Shown here piece by piece: positions 31,575-39,430 of a stretch of DNA of 64,000 bases. The position numbers were made by a program, and so were the translations under genes. A model generated the notes under the pieces. It searched no databases and had not been told where the DNA came from. It saw only the letters and a program-made list of their open reading frames with translations. This stretch comes from a virus, in IMG/VR virus record IMGVR_UViG_3300025141_013434, positions 1-64,000 of that record, one strand, 5' to 3'. Within the stretch, counting starts at the first letter, position 1; the number at the start of each line of letters is the position of its first letter.

Positions 31575-31821
31575 CTCTAAATCCTTTTTTCACATGGTTG
31601 AAGATATCTGTCAGTTCTTCGAAGTCCGTATCAGTTTTCATAAGACGCCATGCCTTCACAGCCATGCGCATCTCATCTCGTGTCAGCCAATTGTTTTCAT
31701 TATAACTGCTGCGTAAGTCTCTCTTCTGTTCTTTGTAAGGCTCCATAGCCTCCTCTAAAGCAACAAAAGATTTCACATAATTAACGATATGCTCTTCCTT
31801 ACCTGTGTTTTCAGAACTCAT
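31567..31821 (-). CDS. Hypothetical helical protein (84 aa)
   Basis: AAGGAAG lies before the ATG at 31821; the upstream ATG has no site. The protein is helical and charged (HIVNYVKSFVALEEAMEPYKEQKRDL, then WLTRDEMRMAVKAWRLMK). The layout, two helices then a short basic helix, is reminiscent of GapR-like DNA-binding proteins, but this is weak. A strong sigma-70-like promoter lies directly upstream. Confidence 0.6.
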   Translation of the reverse strand: MSSENTGKEEHIVNYVKSFVALEEAMEPYKEQKRDLRSSYNENNWLTRDEMRMAVKAWRLMKTDTDFEELTDIFNHVKKGFRGA

Positions 31822-31846
31822 TATACTTCCTTTCATTTATATATAT

Positions 31847-31875
31847 AGTATAAAAAATTAACGCTCAATTGTCAA
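31847..31875 (-). promoter_or_regulatory. Sigma-70 promoter (TTGACA-17-TATACT)
   Basis: Minus strand TTGACA (31875-31870) and TATACT (31852-31847), spacer 17 bases. Eleven of twelve consensus positions match. It drives the gene at 31567 and probably the GroES-like gene and the MopE/VWA lipoprotein behind it. Confidence 0.85.
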
Positions 31876-31880
31876 GAAAA

Positions 31881-32087
31881 TTATATTTTTTCTACACCGA
31901 AGCGGCTTCGGTACCACGCTCTTTCATGAAAATAATATAAAAGAGTCTTGGTTAATAATTCGAGGCCTCCGATGGAGGCCCCAACGGCAATGTCGCCGGA
32001 TACAAGCCACCCAACTAAGACCGTGTCTAAGGTGCCTATAATTCTCCAAGTTATGGCCTTGGCGATATGACGTTTTCGCTTTATCAT
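31881..32087 (-). CDS. DUF2061 small membrane protein
   Basis: The sequence KRHIAKAITWRIIGTLDTVL, then ASIGGLELLTKTLLYYFHERAW matches the DUF2061 family of predicted two-span membrane proteins, widespread in bacteria. Function is unknown. The gene follows the ribonucleotide reductase stop directly. Such genes are also found in marine phages. Confidence 0.85.
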   Translation of the reverse strand: MIKRKRHIAKAITWRIIGTLDTVLVGWLVSGDIAVGASIGGLELLTKTLLYYFHERAWYRSRFGVEKI

Positions 32088-33953
32088 TTACAAATATTTA
32101 ACCTCACATGCACCGCCAGCACAGGCTAACTCGCCTTTGAGATCAGTGTTGTCGTCTGATTCCTCTATTTTATCAAGCTTAACCTCTCGCAAAGAGTCCA
32201 TCATTGCTTCGTAAGTCTCCTTAGAGCACTCCTCGAACGGAGCTTGAACATAAGTACCACCGTCATAAGGCAACACCGAAAGTCCGTTATAGTGACTTCT
32301 ATTGTCCCACATCCATTCCCCCACGTCAACCCATTCTGCATCTTTTATTGAAATTGTCGCAGAAACATTGTGTGTGTTCTGGCCCTTGCTAAACCCCGGT
32401 TTAATCCAACCATCAGTGACTTGTTTAACTCTCTTTAAGAGTTGCAGGGCCGATTCGGTCCTCAAGATAGAACCTTCTGGTGCTTTCTGCGGGATACCAA
32501 TGACAGCTGTGTCGTGTGGCCTGAAATAATCGTCCTCTACCAATTCTGGATGGAACTTGAATAGGTGATTATAAATTGGTTCATTCTTTCCTACTCTTAT
32601 TCTCCTAACGTAGTATTCAGAATGCCACGCGTGGATGCCGGAGGATGTACCCAGCACCAGTGAAGTAGTGCCTGCAGGTTTGACACAAGTTGTCCTAGCC
32701 GCTGGACGGACGCCTATCAGCTCTGCTGCGCGGGCATTTTCTTGCTTTACAACCTTCGCGGCTGCGACCATATCTAATTCTAAAACTTTTCCAGACCCGA
32801 TTCCTGTCATGGATACGCCGATAAGGGCGTCCTTTTCTGTGACTCTTCTCCATACGTCTCGCAAGTAATGAAAGTCTGTATAGCTTGCTTGTAGCGTGCC
32901 AATAAAAGTAGCAGCCCTAACCCTCTCTTCGAGGTCTTCCTGACTTTCAACATTAGATACGTTAACCTCTGTCAAGTTACAGAACTGGTTAGGCCTTAAA
33001 CCAATCTCACAGCAAGGATTGGTACCCCAGTCCTTATCATTAGAAAAGTAAAACCCTGGCTCGCCTGCGCCGGAAGCCTTTACCCTCTCCCATAGGTCCA
33101 TAAAATACTCTTTGTCGATCTTGTGTCTCAATAGGACCACCGAATTGTTCGCCCTGCCTCTCTGAGGGTTCGTCTCCCACCAGTTTCCCGTTTTTGCGGA
33201 GAGCATTGCATGATCGTCTGCAGAAAACAAAGATATGAGCGCTGCGCGCCTTATTCCGCCAGCCAAAACTGCATCAGCAATGTGACAGATAATATCGTGG
33301 ACCTCGATCGGCTCAAGCTTATCGCCGTTCTCTTTCTCCGAAAGCATTCCCTCGATCTTAACAAGACACTCTCTCAGGGGCTGTGACCCGGGTGCCTTGC
33401 CGCCAGAAGTTATTAATCTGGCCCCTTTTGGCCTAATATCCGAATAATCAAATCGTAACCTGGAACCACCGTTGAAGTAAGACCTCATGAGGGCCTTAAC
33501 TGCATCGGCCCAGCCCTCAATTGAATCGTTGACAAGAAACCTTCTAGTTCTATTGAAATTGGGTCGAGTAATTTCTGGGAGCTTTTCAACATGATGTTTT
33601 TGAACACTGTAGCCGACGCCTGTACCGCCGAGAAGGAGAAACATTGTCTCGCCAAAAGAACGCCAGTCATCTGCGGGCATATAGGCACAATTAAAAATAC
33701 GGTTAGGAGCGACCTCGATTGGCTTTCCGCCAAACTGCATAGACCTCATCGATGGTAAAACCCTCTTATCATAGACTGATTTATATGCTTTTCGTATCTG
33801 CAATTCCAGCTTGGGATACTTTTTAATATGCATATTCATATTCCGCGTCACCAATTCTTCCCAAGTTTCCCTTCTTTCTTTTTCTGGAAAGAATCTGGCA
33901 TACTTCATGTAAACAGTTATGTCTGATAAAATTTTACTCGATAGCTCCATCAT
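32088..33953 (-). CDS. Class II (B12-dependent) ribonucleotide reductase
   Basis: A monomeric adenosylcobalamin-dependent reductase of 621 residues. Seen are RIFNCAYMP (first active-site Cys), the specificity and loop regions GGTGVGYS, GGSRLRFDYSD, GIRRAALISLF, the catalytic NQFCNLTEVNVS (radical Cys and acid), VKPAGTTSLVLGTSSGIH and a C-terminal swinging Cys pair in ACAGGACEVKYL. It makes deoxynucleotides without oxygen or a separate radical subunit and depends on host cobalamin. Electron supply may come from the phage glutaredoxin. The ATG overlaps the helicase stop. Confidence 0.94.
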   Translation of the reverse strand: MMELSSKILSDITVYMKYARFFPEKERRETWEELVTRNMNMHIKKYPKLELQIRKAYKSVYDKRVLPSMRSMQFGGKPIEVAPNRIFNCAYMPADDWRSFGETMFLLLGGTGVGYSVQKHHVEKLPEITRPNFNRTRRFLVNDSIEGWADAVKALMRSYFNGGSRLRFDYSDIRPKGARLITSGGKAPGSQPLRECLVKIEGMLSEKENGDKLEPIEVHDIICHIADAVLAGGIRRAALISLFSADDHAMLSAKTGNWWETNPQRGRANNSVVLLRHKIDKEYFMDLWERVKASGAGEPGFYFSNDKDWGTNPCCEIGLRPNQFCNLTEVNVSNVESQEDLEERVRAATFIGTLQASYTDFHYLRDVWRRVTEKDALIGVSMTGIGSGKVLELDMVAAAKVVKQENARAAELIGVRPAARTTCVKPAGTTSLVLGTSSGIHAWHSEYYVRRIRVGKNEPIYNHLFKFHPELVEDDYFRPHDTAVIGIPQKAPEGSILRTESALQLLKRVKQVTDGWIKPGFSKGQNTHNVSATISIKDAEWVDVGEWMWDNRSHYNGLSVLPYDGGTYVQAPFEECSKETYEAMMDSLREVKLDKIEESDDNTDLKGELACAGGACEVKYL

Positions 33954-35323
33954 TGTTTCTCCTTCTTAAAACTTTTGTATTTTTCTTTCAAATTCTTAAA
34001 CTGTTCCTTCGACGCTTTCTCGACAATGTCATCTACAGTATCTCCAGTCGGCGGCAACACCTTTATTTTTACACAACTGGTATCCATGAAAATTGGATAC
34101 ACTAGTCCATCCGGACCATTGCGATTCTTGGCCACAAACACACGACCACCATTGGTGTTCTTGTCTTTTACGGTTCTCGAAACAGAAAAGATGAAATCCG
34201 CAACGAAGCATTTATTGAAAGCTTCGGATATAGATTCCATTGTAATTACTTCGGCATTTAACCCAGACCGGTTTGTTTGAGAGGCTGTCCAGACTGGACA
34301 TTCATGGGTCTGTGCTATCCCTCGTAACTCCTCATAAATAGTCTCCAGCTGGTGTCTTTTCTCATCTTTTCTCGAAGAAACTGGTTTAATTAAGTCGCCA
34401 TAATCGACTATGATCAGGTCTGGAATAAACCCCCTTGTTTTCATCTTCTCTAAGTGACTTTTGATAGTTTGAATGGACGCTGAACGAGTTGGATACTCCT
34501 TAACTATCAGCTTTCCTTGCACCGATTGAATTTCCTCAAAGATTTTCTCTTTAAACACAGAAAGGTTCTTTAATTCTATCCCCGTTAGGCAGCTATCATA
34601 CCTACCAGCGACGATTGTGTCTGCTAATTCCAAAGTATAATGTACAACATTCTTACCAGCCTTCAAAGCATGAGACCCCAAGTGAACTAGGGCCATAGAC
34701 TTACCTGCGCCTGTGGGAGCTACACAAACACCGAGTTCGCCGCGGCCTAGGCCACCCTTGATCAAGTCATCAATCTGAGGCCAGCCTGTAGTGACGGGAT
34801 TTCTGGCCTTTAATTGAAACCTTAACTCAAAGTCTGCAAGATAATCATATCCGAAATTATTATCGCTGCCCAATTTGATTGCTTCGTTGATCAACATACT
34901 GACTTCATCAAACGATGATCTTTTAATAAGATCGACAGACTTAATCAAGGCCTCTTTGAGTTTTTGCTTTCTGCAAAAATCAAGAGCAACATCTTTTATA
35001 TATTCAGAACCTTCAAGGCTCTCCGTGGAAGCTAAGACTCTCGCGTAATAATCTCTAATACTGATCTGTGTTGATTCGTTTTCACTCTTAAGTTCAGTCC
35101 TGATTATGGACTTCATTATCTTTTCGGTGGGGTGGATACCATATTTATCTCTGTATCCAATTATTCTCTTCACAAACACCCTAAGGTGCTTTAGTTCCAA
35201 GAAATTTATATCCAAAACTTCAAAAATCTGATCCGCAAAGGGCCTATCTGTCAGGATAAGCTTACAAAGATCCTCTTGAAATGATTTTCCGAATTTGGAA
35301 AAATCTTCTTTTTCTTGTTTCAT
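33950..35323 (-). CDS. Replicative DNA helicase, gp41/DnaB type
   Basis: RecA-fold helicase of 457 residues. Walker A is APTGAGKSM at 202-210, and Walker B is PDLIIVDYGDLI (about 320-331), followed by the arginine-finger region near SQTNRSG. The helical N-terminal third is like that of T4 gp41. It unwinds the lagging-strand template as a hexamer. It lies between the exonuclease and the reductase in the replication cluster. No primase is visible in the window. Confidence 0.92.
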   Translation of the reverse strand: MKQEKEDFSKFGKSFQEDLCKLILTDRPFADQIFEVLDINFLELKHLRVFVKRIIGYRDKYGIHPTEKIMKSIIRTELKSENESTQISIRDYYARVLASTESLEGSEYIKDVALDFCRKQKLKEALIKSVDLIKRSSFDEVSMLINEAIKLGSDNNFGYDYLADFELRFQLKARNPVTTGWPQIDDLIKGGLGRGELGVCVAPTGAGKSMALVHLGSHALKAGKNVVHYTLELADTIVAGRYDSCLTGIELKNLSVFKEKIFEEIQSVQGKLIVKEYPTRSASIQTIKSHLEKMKTRGFIPDLIIVDYGDLIKPVSSRKDEKRHQLETIYEELRGIAQTHECPVWTASQTNRSGLNAEVITMESISEAFNKCFVADFIFSVSRTVKDKNTNGGRVFVAKNRNGPDGLVYPIFMDTSCVKIKVLPPTGDTVDDIVEKASKEQFKNLKEKYKSFKKEKQ

Positions 35324-35373
35324 TAAGTTCCCACCTATTTTATAATCTTACCACACATTCCTTAGAAAAGGAA

Positions 35374-36348
35374 CTAAAAAGGCGAGACCATCCGATTAAA
35401 ATTTTCGAACAAGGAATCCAATGACACCTCCCCGATGCCATCTTGAAGCATCAAGGCTCTAAGCCCTGTCTTATTGAGTTCTGCTTCATAGTTTTCAAAA
35501 GTTTGCCTGATTCTAGTCCTACCCTGAGTGGAGATAGAAGGAGAGTAGAGTTGCATTATTTTATAATTAGACTCAACAAGTTCCTTGCTCTCGTAAATTC
35601 TTTCGAAAACTTTTAATTTGTTATCTTCCTCTTCCATTACAGCCCGGCAGGCATTGAACAAATCTTCTACGAGAAAGTCCCTATCTTCCCCGAAGTCTTC
35701 GAAGCGCTTTGCCACGGTAGCCAGACCCACACCCTGAACACCAGGAAGGTTGTCGCTTTTATCGCCTGCCATAGCACGGGCAAGAGCAAAGTTCCTTGGA
35801 TGAATGCCAAACTTTTCAACCACCTTGTTCTTGTTCAAAATCTCATCTTGTGTTGGCCGAAATAATAACGTCTTGTCATCCAATAACTGGATAAAATCTT
35901 TATCACTGGACACGATAACCTTCTGATAATCTGAGAATTCATTCATTTGCACCACGTAGGATATCACATCATCAGCTTCGACGTGAGGTTCCATGAACTG
36001 TACGACTGGTGTCTGATTAAGATAATCAACTACTCTCATCTGTTGCCAGATCCTGTTATCTTTTTCTTGTTCTTCTGTTAGGTGTCTCGATGATCTATTC
36101 AGGCGAATTGGCTTCCTGCCTGCCTTATAATTCTTGTTAACGGTTCTGCGTTTCTTCGAGCCGCCTTCACCGTCCCATACAACCACGATCATGTCCGGTC
36201 GTATTTGTCTTGAAAGTTTATTTAGAATCTTTAGAAAACCCTTGGAGCCCCCAATGGGAGCACCATCACTAGACAAACTAGGGTCCACTATATAAGATCT
36301 TAAAAATTGGTTGTGCGCATCGACAACCATTAATCTCTTGTTACTCAT
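35374..36348 (-). CDS. 5'-3' exonuclease / RNase H (FEN family)
   Basis: The 324-residue protein has the flap-endonuclease acidic sites: LMVVDAHNQFLRS at the start, VVVWDGEGGSKKRR, EPHVEADDVISYV, KVIVSSDKDFIQLL and the helix-hairpin-helix MAGDKSDNLPGVQGVGLATV. It removes RNA primers like T4 Rnh or the N-terminal domain of Pol I. Because the phage family A polymerase lacks this domain, the two separate proteins together cover the functions of Pol I. GGAG precedes the ATG, which overlaps a preceding small gene. Confidence 0.92.
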   Translation of the reverse strand: MSNKRLMVVDAHNQFLRSYIVDPSLSSDGAPIGGSKGFLKILNKLSRQIRPDMIVVVWDGEGGSKKRRTVNKNYKAGRKPIRLNRSSRHLTEEQEKDNRIWQQMRVVDYLNQTPVVQFMEPHVEADDVISYVVQMNEFSDYQKVIVSSDKDFIQLLDDKTLLFRPTQDEILNKNKVVEKFGIHPRNFALARAMAGDKSDNLPGVQGVGLATVAKRFEDFGEDRDFLVEDLFNACRAVMEEEDNKLKVFERIYESKELVESNYKIMQLYSPSISTQGRTRIRQTFENYEAELNKTGLRALMLQDGIGEVSLDSLFENFNRMVSPF

Positions 36349-36485
36349 TATTTATCTCCATCGCCCAAAACTTTGCACTGTTTTATTCTCCAGAGCCCCC
36401 ACCAAAGAGATCCAAAAAACAAGATGTCGGCTAGAACGCCGTACATCAATCGCTCATCCAGCATATATTGTGTTAAAGTAAACAT
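36348..36485 (-). CDS. Small membrane protein (45 aa)
   Basis: Reads MFTLTQYMLDERLMYGVLAD, then one aromatic-rich hydrophobic span (ILFFGSLWWGLW) and a charged tail. Its TAA overlaps the exonuclease ATG by one base (TAATG), so translation is coupled. It is the first gene after the promoter embedded in the uvsX terminator. Role unknown. Confidence 0.55.
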   Translation of the reverse strand: MFTLTQYMLDERLMYGVLADILFFGSLWWGLWRIKQCKVLGDGDK

Positions 36486-36503
36486 AATTGCATTTCTTTC
36501 TTT

Positions 36504-36542
36504 AAAAAAACACCCCAGGTATAATCATACCTGGGGTGTTAA
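36504..36542 (-). terminator. Terminator after uvsX
   Basis: Minus strand hairpin with arms AACACCCCAGGTAT and ATACCTGGGGTGTT (36527-36541 and 36510-36523 region) followed by a run of Ts (36510-36504). A classic strong rho-independent terminator about 30 bases after the uvsX stop. Confidence 0.92.
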
Positions 36543-36552
36543 GGTTTGTCAA
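36524..36552 (-). promoter_or_regulatory. Sigma-70 promoter inside the terminator (TTGACA-17-TATGAT)
   Basis: TTGACA (36552-36547) and TATGAT (36529-36524) are 17 bases apart. The -10 element falls in the loop and upper stem of the terminator hairpin. The new transcript would begin near 36517, so it contains only one arm of the hairpin and escapes termination. It would drive the small membrane gene, exonuclease, helicase and reductase. Confidence 0.8.
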
Positions 36553-36572
36553 GGCCTAATTAGGGAGGATTA

Positions 36573-37706
36573 TTATTCCTTGACAGGTGGGATCTCGTCC
36601 TCTTTCTCGTAATAGTCAGAGGCGTTTCCTGTTCTATTGTCGAATTTCATTATAACATCTTGATCAATGATTTGCAAGACTCTTTCACGAAATTTCTCAT
36701 TTTCCAATTTATCTAGCCACTTCTTACGCTGAAACTTTTCTTCTGTACCATCCTCATGAATGATAGAGAACCATGCTCCAGACTGTTTAAAGTTTTCAGA
36801 GATCTGAACTGCATCAAACCAACTCTCTTCATCTTGAACTCCGATCTTATCTGAATTCCCCCACAAGATCTTAAAGTTACAATGTCTTCCTGCAGTACCA
36901 AACCGAGACTTTTCTAATTTAACTTTTACCTCGGACCCAACCCTGAAACCGTTCTCATCTGTTACGAACGATGCCTTTGCCTTTCGGCCAGTGAGCCAAA
37001 TCCTCAAAGAATATGCGTAGTGCATAGCCTTGCCACCCGGAGTTACCCACGGAGTTGTCATGGCCTCAGATGGAGATCGAGTAATATTGGTTTTAAGTTG
37101 ATTCAGAACCAGAAGGGTTGCTTTGCTGTTGGCAATTGGCACGGTCAACTTTGACATGCCTTTCGACAAAATTCTAGCCTTCACTGCCATTGAAGACTGT
37201 GGGTTAAAGTCGCCCTCAACATCTGAAATAGCGGGAGTCAAAGCAAGGGAGTCCCATATAAACAACCACTTGTTTCCCGTGTCCAAAAGCTCTTCGATTG
37301 TCTCTAAGACAAACTCTACACTTTCAGCCTGAACATACATCAGGCTTTCAAGATCGCAGCCAGCTAGTTCTAGAAAGCTCGGATCAATTGCAGACTCAGA
37401 ATCGAAGTATACCACATCAATCCCCATCTTCTGTGCGTTGGCAGCGATCTGGGTAGCCATGTAAGACTTCCCAGTCGCCTCAAGCCCTGCTATTTCAACT
37501 ATCTTTCCAACCGGAATGCCTGCTAGCTTTCCTTTGCAGATAATGGAGTCCAACCAGCGCGAGCCGGTTGGAATCCACTCCTTCACTTCTGTCGGATTCT
37601 CTCCGGAGAGACTATGTGCGACATCTCTACCTGCTTTCTTGTTGATAATACGTCGCATCTCATCCATTGAGATTTTTCCAGTTTTAATTTTAGCAATCTT
37701 TGCCAT
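36573..37706 (-). CDS. uvsX: UvsX/RecA-like recombinase
   Basis: The 377-residue protein has Walker A GLEATGKS at 74-81, VVYFDSESA, a Walker B strand KWLFIWDSLAL, TTPWVTPGGKAMHYA (loop 2 region) and an acidic C-terminal tail. It is of the T4 UvsX type, which forms filaments on ssDNA for strand exchange and recombination-dependent replication. A strong terminator follows. GAGG precedes the ATG. Confidence 0.94.
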   Translation of the reverse strand: MAKIAKIKTGKISMDEMRRIINKKAGRDVAHSLSGENPTEVKEWIPTGSRWLDSIICKGKLAGIPVGKIVEIAGLEATGKSYMATQIAANAQKMGIDVVYFDSESAIDPSFLELAGCDLESLMYVQAESVEFVLETIEELLDTGNKWLFIWDSLALTPAISDVEGDFNPQSSMAVKARILSKGMSKLTVPIANSKATLLVLNQLKTNITRSPSEAMTTPWVTPGGKAMHYAYSLRIWLTGRKAKASFVTDENGFRVGSEVKVKLEKSRFGTAGRHCNFKILWGNSDKIGVQDEESWFDAVQISENFKQSGAWFSIIHEDGTEEKFQRKKWLDKLENEKFRERVLQIIDQDVIMKFDNRTGNASDYYEKEDEIPPVKE

Positions 37707-37715
37707 CTATGTACC

Positions 37716-38477
37716 TCAAGTATTCAAAAGATCGTTGAAAGCTGCTTCCACGGCATCTGTTCCCGTTGGGGGTGCCGGCTTGGTGTCTCCGTACCGCTCG
37801 ACTTGTCCGTCAGTGCTGTCTCCGTCAAGAAACGTATCCAGGAGTGCCTGGACATCCTCCGTTGCCTTGCGTTCGAAGAGCCTTTCAAAGTCTGGTACTG
37901 ACTCCAACAACTCTGCACACCTATCATCACCGCCAACTGCATCGTCGCACAAGCGAGACTTGCGTGGGCGGGGTCGGATATCCGTGCGAGGGAAGGAAGC
38001 GCCCGGGGGCTTACCATACATTACCTTGAGATCATTACCATCCTCGTGGTCAGTAACATCGCCGTAATCAGGATCGAGAACAATGGTAAGAAGCTTTTCA
38101 TAAGCCATCTTCCCGTAACCCCAAACCTTAACACCTTGCTCTTCTTCTCCCCGAACGAGTACGGGCGAAAAGAATCGCTGCTTTGCGAAGAGGCCCTTGG
38201 CCATCTTCTTACTATCCTCCGTTCCTTCGTTCCAAAGCTTGGTAGCGAAATCACAGACTGGACATTCATCTCCGAAGTTCTTCTTGGGGCATAGAAAGCC
38301 ACCATGTGTCACGTTATAGTGAAAGAACTTTTCCTTAAAAGGGTCCCCATCGGAAGTGGGAACGATTCGAATGTTGTTTTCCCCATCTTGGGGCTTCCAG
38401 AAATCAGTTCTGTTTCCGTCACCTTTTCCGGTAACGTTATTAAGTTTTGCACGCATGCGGTCTAAATCAAGAGCCAT
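37716..38477 (-). CDS. Single-stranded DNA-binding protein gp32
   Basis: I use ATG at 38477 with AAGGAG six bases upstream. The N-terminal basic segment (LDLDRMRAKLNNVTGKG) is the LAST-like cooperativity region. The OB core includes a zinc site His 58, Cys 63, Cys 72, Cys 75 (HGGFLCPKKNFGDECPVC). The C-terminus is acidic (DAVEAAFNDLLNT), as in T4 gp32, which contacts replication proteins. The gene has its own promoter and a leader hairpin; T4 gp32 is known to autoregulate through its leader. Confidence 0.93.
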   Translation of the reverse strand: MALDLDRMRAKLNNVTGKGDGNRTDFWKPQDGENNIRIVPTSDGDPFKEKFFHYNVTHGGFLCPKKNFGDECPVCDFATKLWNEGTEDSKKMAKGLFAKQRFFSPVLVRGEEEQGVKVWGYGKMAYEKLLTIVLDPDYGDVTDHEDGNDLKVMYGKPPGASFPRTDIRPRPRKSRLCDDAVGGDDRCAELLESVPDFERLFERKATEDVQALLDTFLDGDSTDGQVERYGDTKPAPPTGTDAVEAAFNDLLNT

Positions 38478-38516
38478 TGGTTTCTCCTTAGTTTTTTTGC
38501 TCAATTAGCTAAAGTC

Positions 38517-38538
38517 AAGTCGGCAAATCTCCCGACTT
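38517..38538 (-). promoter_or_regulatory. Hairpin at the 5' end of the gp32 message
   Basis: A seven-base-pair inverted repeat AAGTCGG / CCGACTT with an eight-base loop begins within a few bases of the predicted transcript start. It lies about 40 bases upstream of the ATG. It could stabilise the message or act as an operator for gp32 binding, by analogy with the T4 gene 32 leader pseudoknot. Confidence 0.6.
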
Positions 38539-38547
38539 GCTATAGAC

Positions 38548-38576
38548 AGTATCCCATAAAATTTATAAAATGTCAA
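38548..38576 (-). promoter_or_regulatory. Sigma-70-like promoter of gp32 (TTGACA-17-GATACT)
   Basis: TTGACA (38576-38571) is a perfect -35; GATACT (38553-38548) matches four of six -10 positions; spacer 17 bases. The -35 overlaps the stop of the preceding tubulin-like gene. Confidence 0.75.
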
Positions 38577-39430
38577 CTATTTTTTTCAGTATCGCCCTGA
38601 ATTGCGGAAGAATAATATAATGCGTACCCACAAATATAATCATAGCTCGTGGAGAAGATTCCGTAACTTATCTTTTTGTTTTCGTCTTGATGTGCACGAG
38701 ATCTCATTTGTTCTACAATCTTTCGATGAAGGTTCGCTTCTTTTTCTAATTTTTCTTCAGGAATACCGTAATAATATCTGGTTTCCCGGACAATGTCAAG
38801 AGGAAAAAATGATTTTTCTGAATCATCTTCCGGATTGAAAAGACCTATCGTGCAAATCTTAGAAACCTCCATAAGGTCTGAAAATGTATCCGTTACAGAT
38901 TCAGAATGGTTAAAAACATTTATCATATGAAAAGAAGAAGCTATCACTTCATTTAAGGAATCGTAATAGTTCATTATTGAGGCATCTTGCACTAGGGGAT
39001 CCAACTCTTCGTTAGATATTAAATACATCTTCTCAAAAACTCCAGAACGAGAGTATTGTTGTAACACATTAAATACAGTTCGCTCCTGAAGCCTCTTTGT
39101 GTCGCTTGACAGAGAAACGTCCGGTTGAATGTAAAGGATGTTGATCCTGCACTTGCTATGAAGGTAGTGCAAGATCAAAAGTGAAGCTCCGGAGCAAATG
39201 CTTGCTCCGGAAACTATAAATAAAACTTCCCCTTTTACATTCTTCAAGAAGTTCTTGAATTTGGGGGGGTCTTTCTCATACCCTTCTGGAGAAGGGTGAG
39301 ACTCGATTTGTAGATAGTTCTTTTCATCCGATTCTTCTGTATCTATTTTAAAGACAGAATACTCAGGATATTTTTCGAACCTTCTGGCAACCCTTGTTGC
39401 AACGCCGCCAAGAGAAATTATCTTATCCAC
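38573..39430 (-). CDS. Divergent tubulin/FtsZ-like protein
   Basis: The 285-residue chain follows the FtsZ N-domain order: an N-terminal strand-glycine loop (IISLGGVATRVARRFEKYP) ending in the strand YSVFKIDTEE as in the FtsZ T1-T3 region; a strand then a glycine/serine loop EVLFIVSGASICSGAS (70-83) at the place of the tubulin signature; a strand NILYIQPD; a helix with RLQERTVFNVLQ; then MYLISNEELDPLV, like the FtsZ IPND segment; and a helix LNEVIASSFHMIN. The tubulin GGGTGTG loop is degenerate, so GTP binding is uncertain. Homologues exist in marine T4-type phages as uncharacterised proteins. The GTG start follows AAGGAAA. Confidence 0.6.
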   Translation of the reverse strand: MDKIISLGGVATRVARRFEKYPEYSVFKIDTEESDEKNYLQIESHPSPEGYEKDPPKFKNFLKNVKGEVLFIVSGASICSGASLLILHYLHSKCRINILYIQPDVSLSSDTKRLQERTVFNVLQQYSRSGVFEKMYLISNEELDPLVQDASIMNYYDSLNEVIASSFHMINVFNHSESVTDTFSDLMEVSKICTIGLFNPEDDSEKSFFPLDIVRETRYYYGIPEEKLEKEANLHRKIVEQMRSRAHQDENKKISYGIFSTSYDYICGYALYYSSAIQGDTEKNS

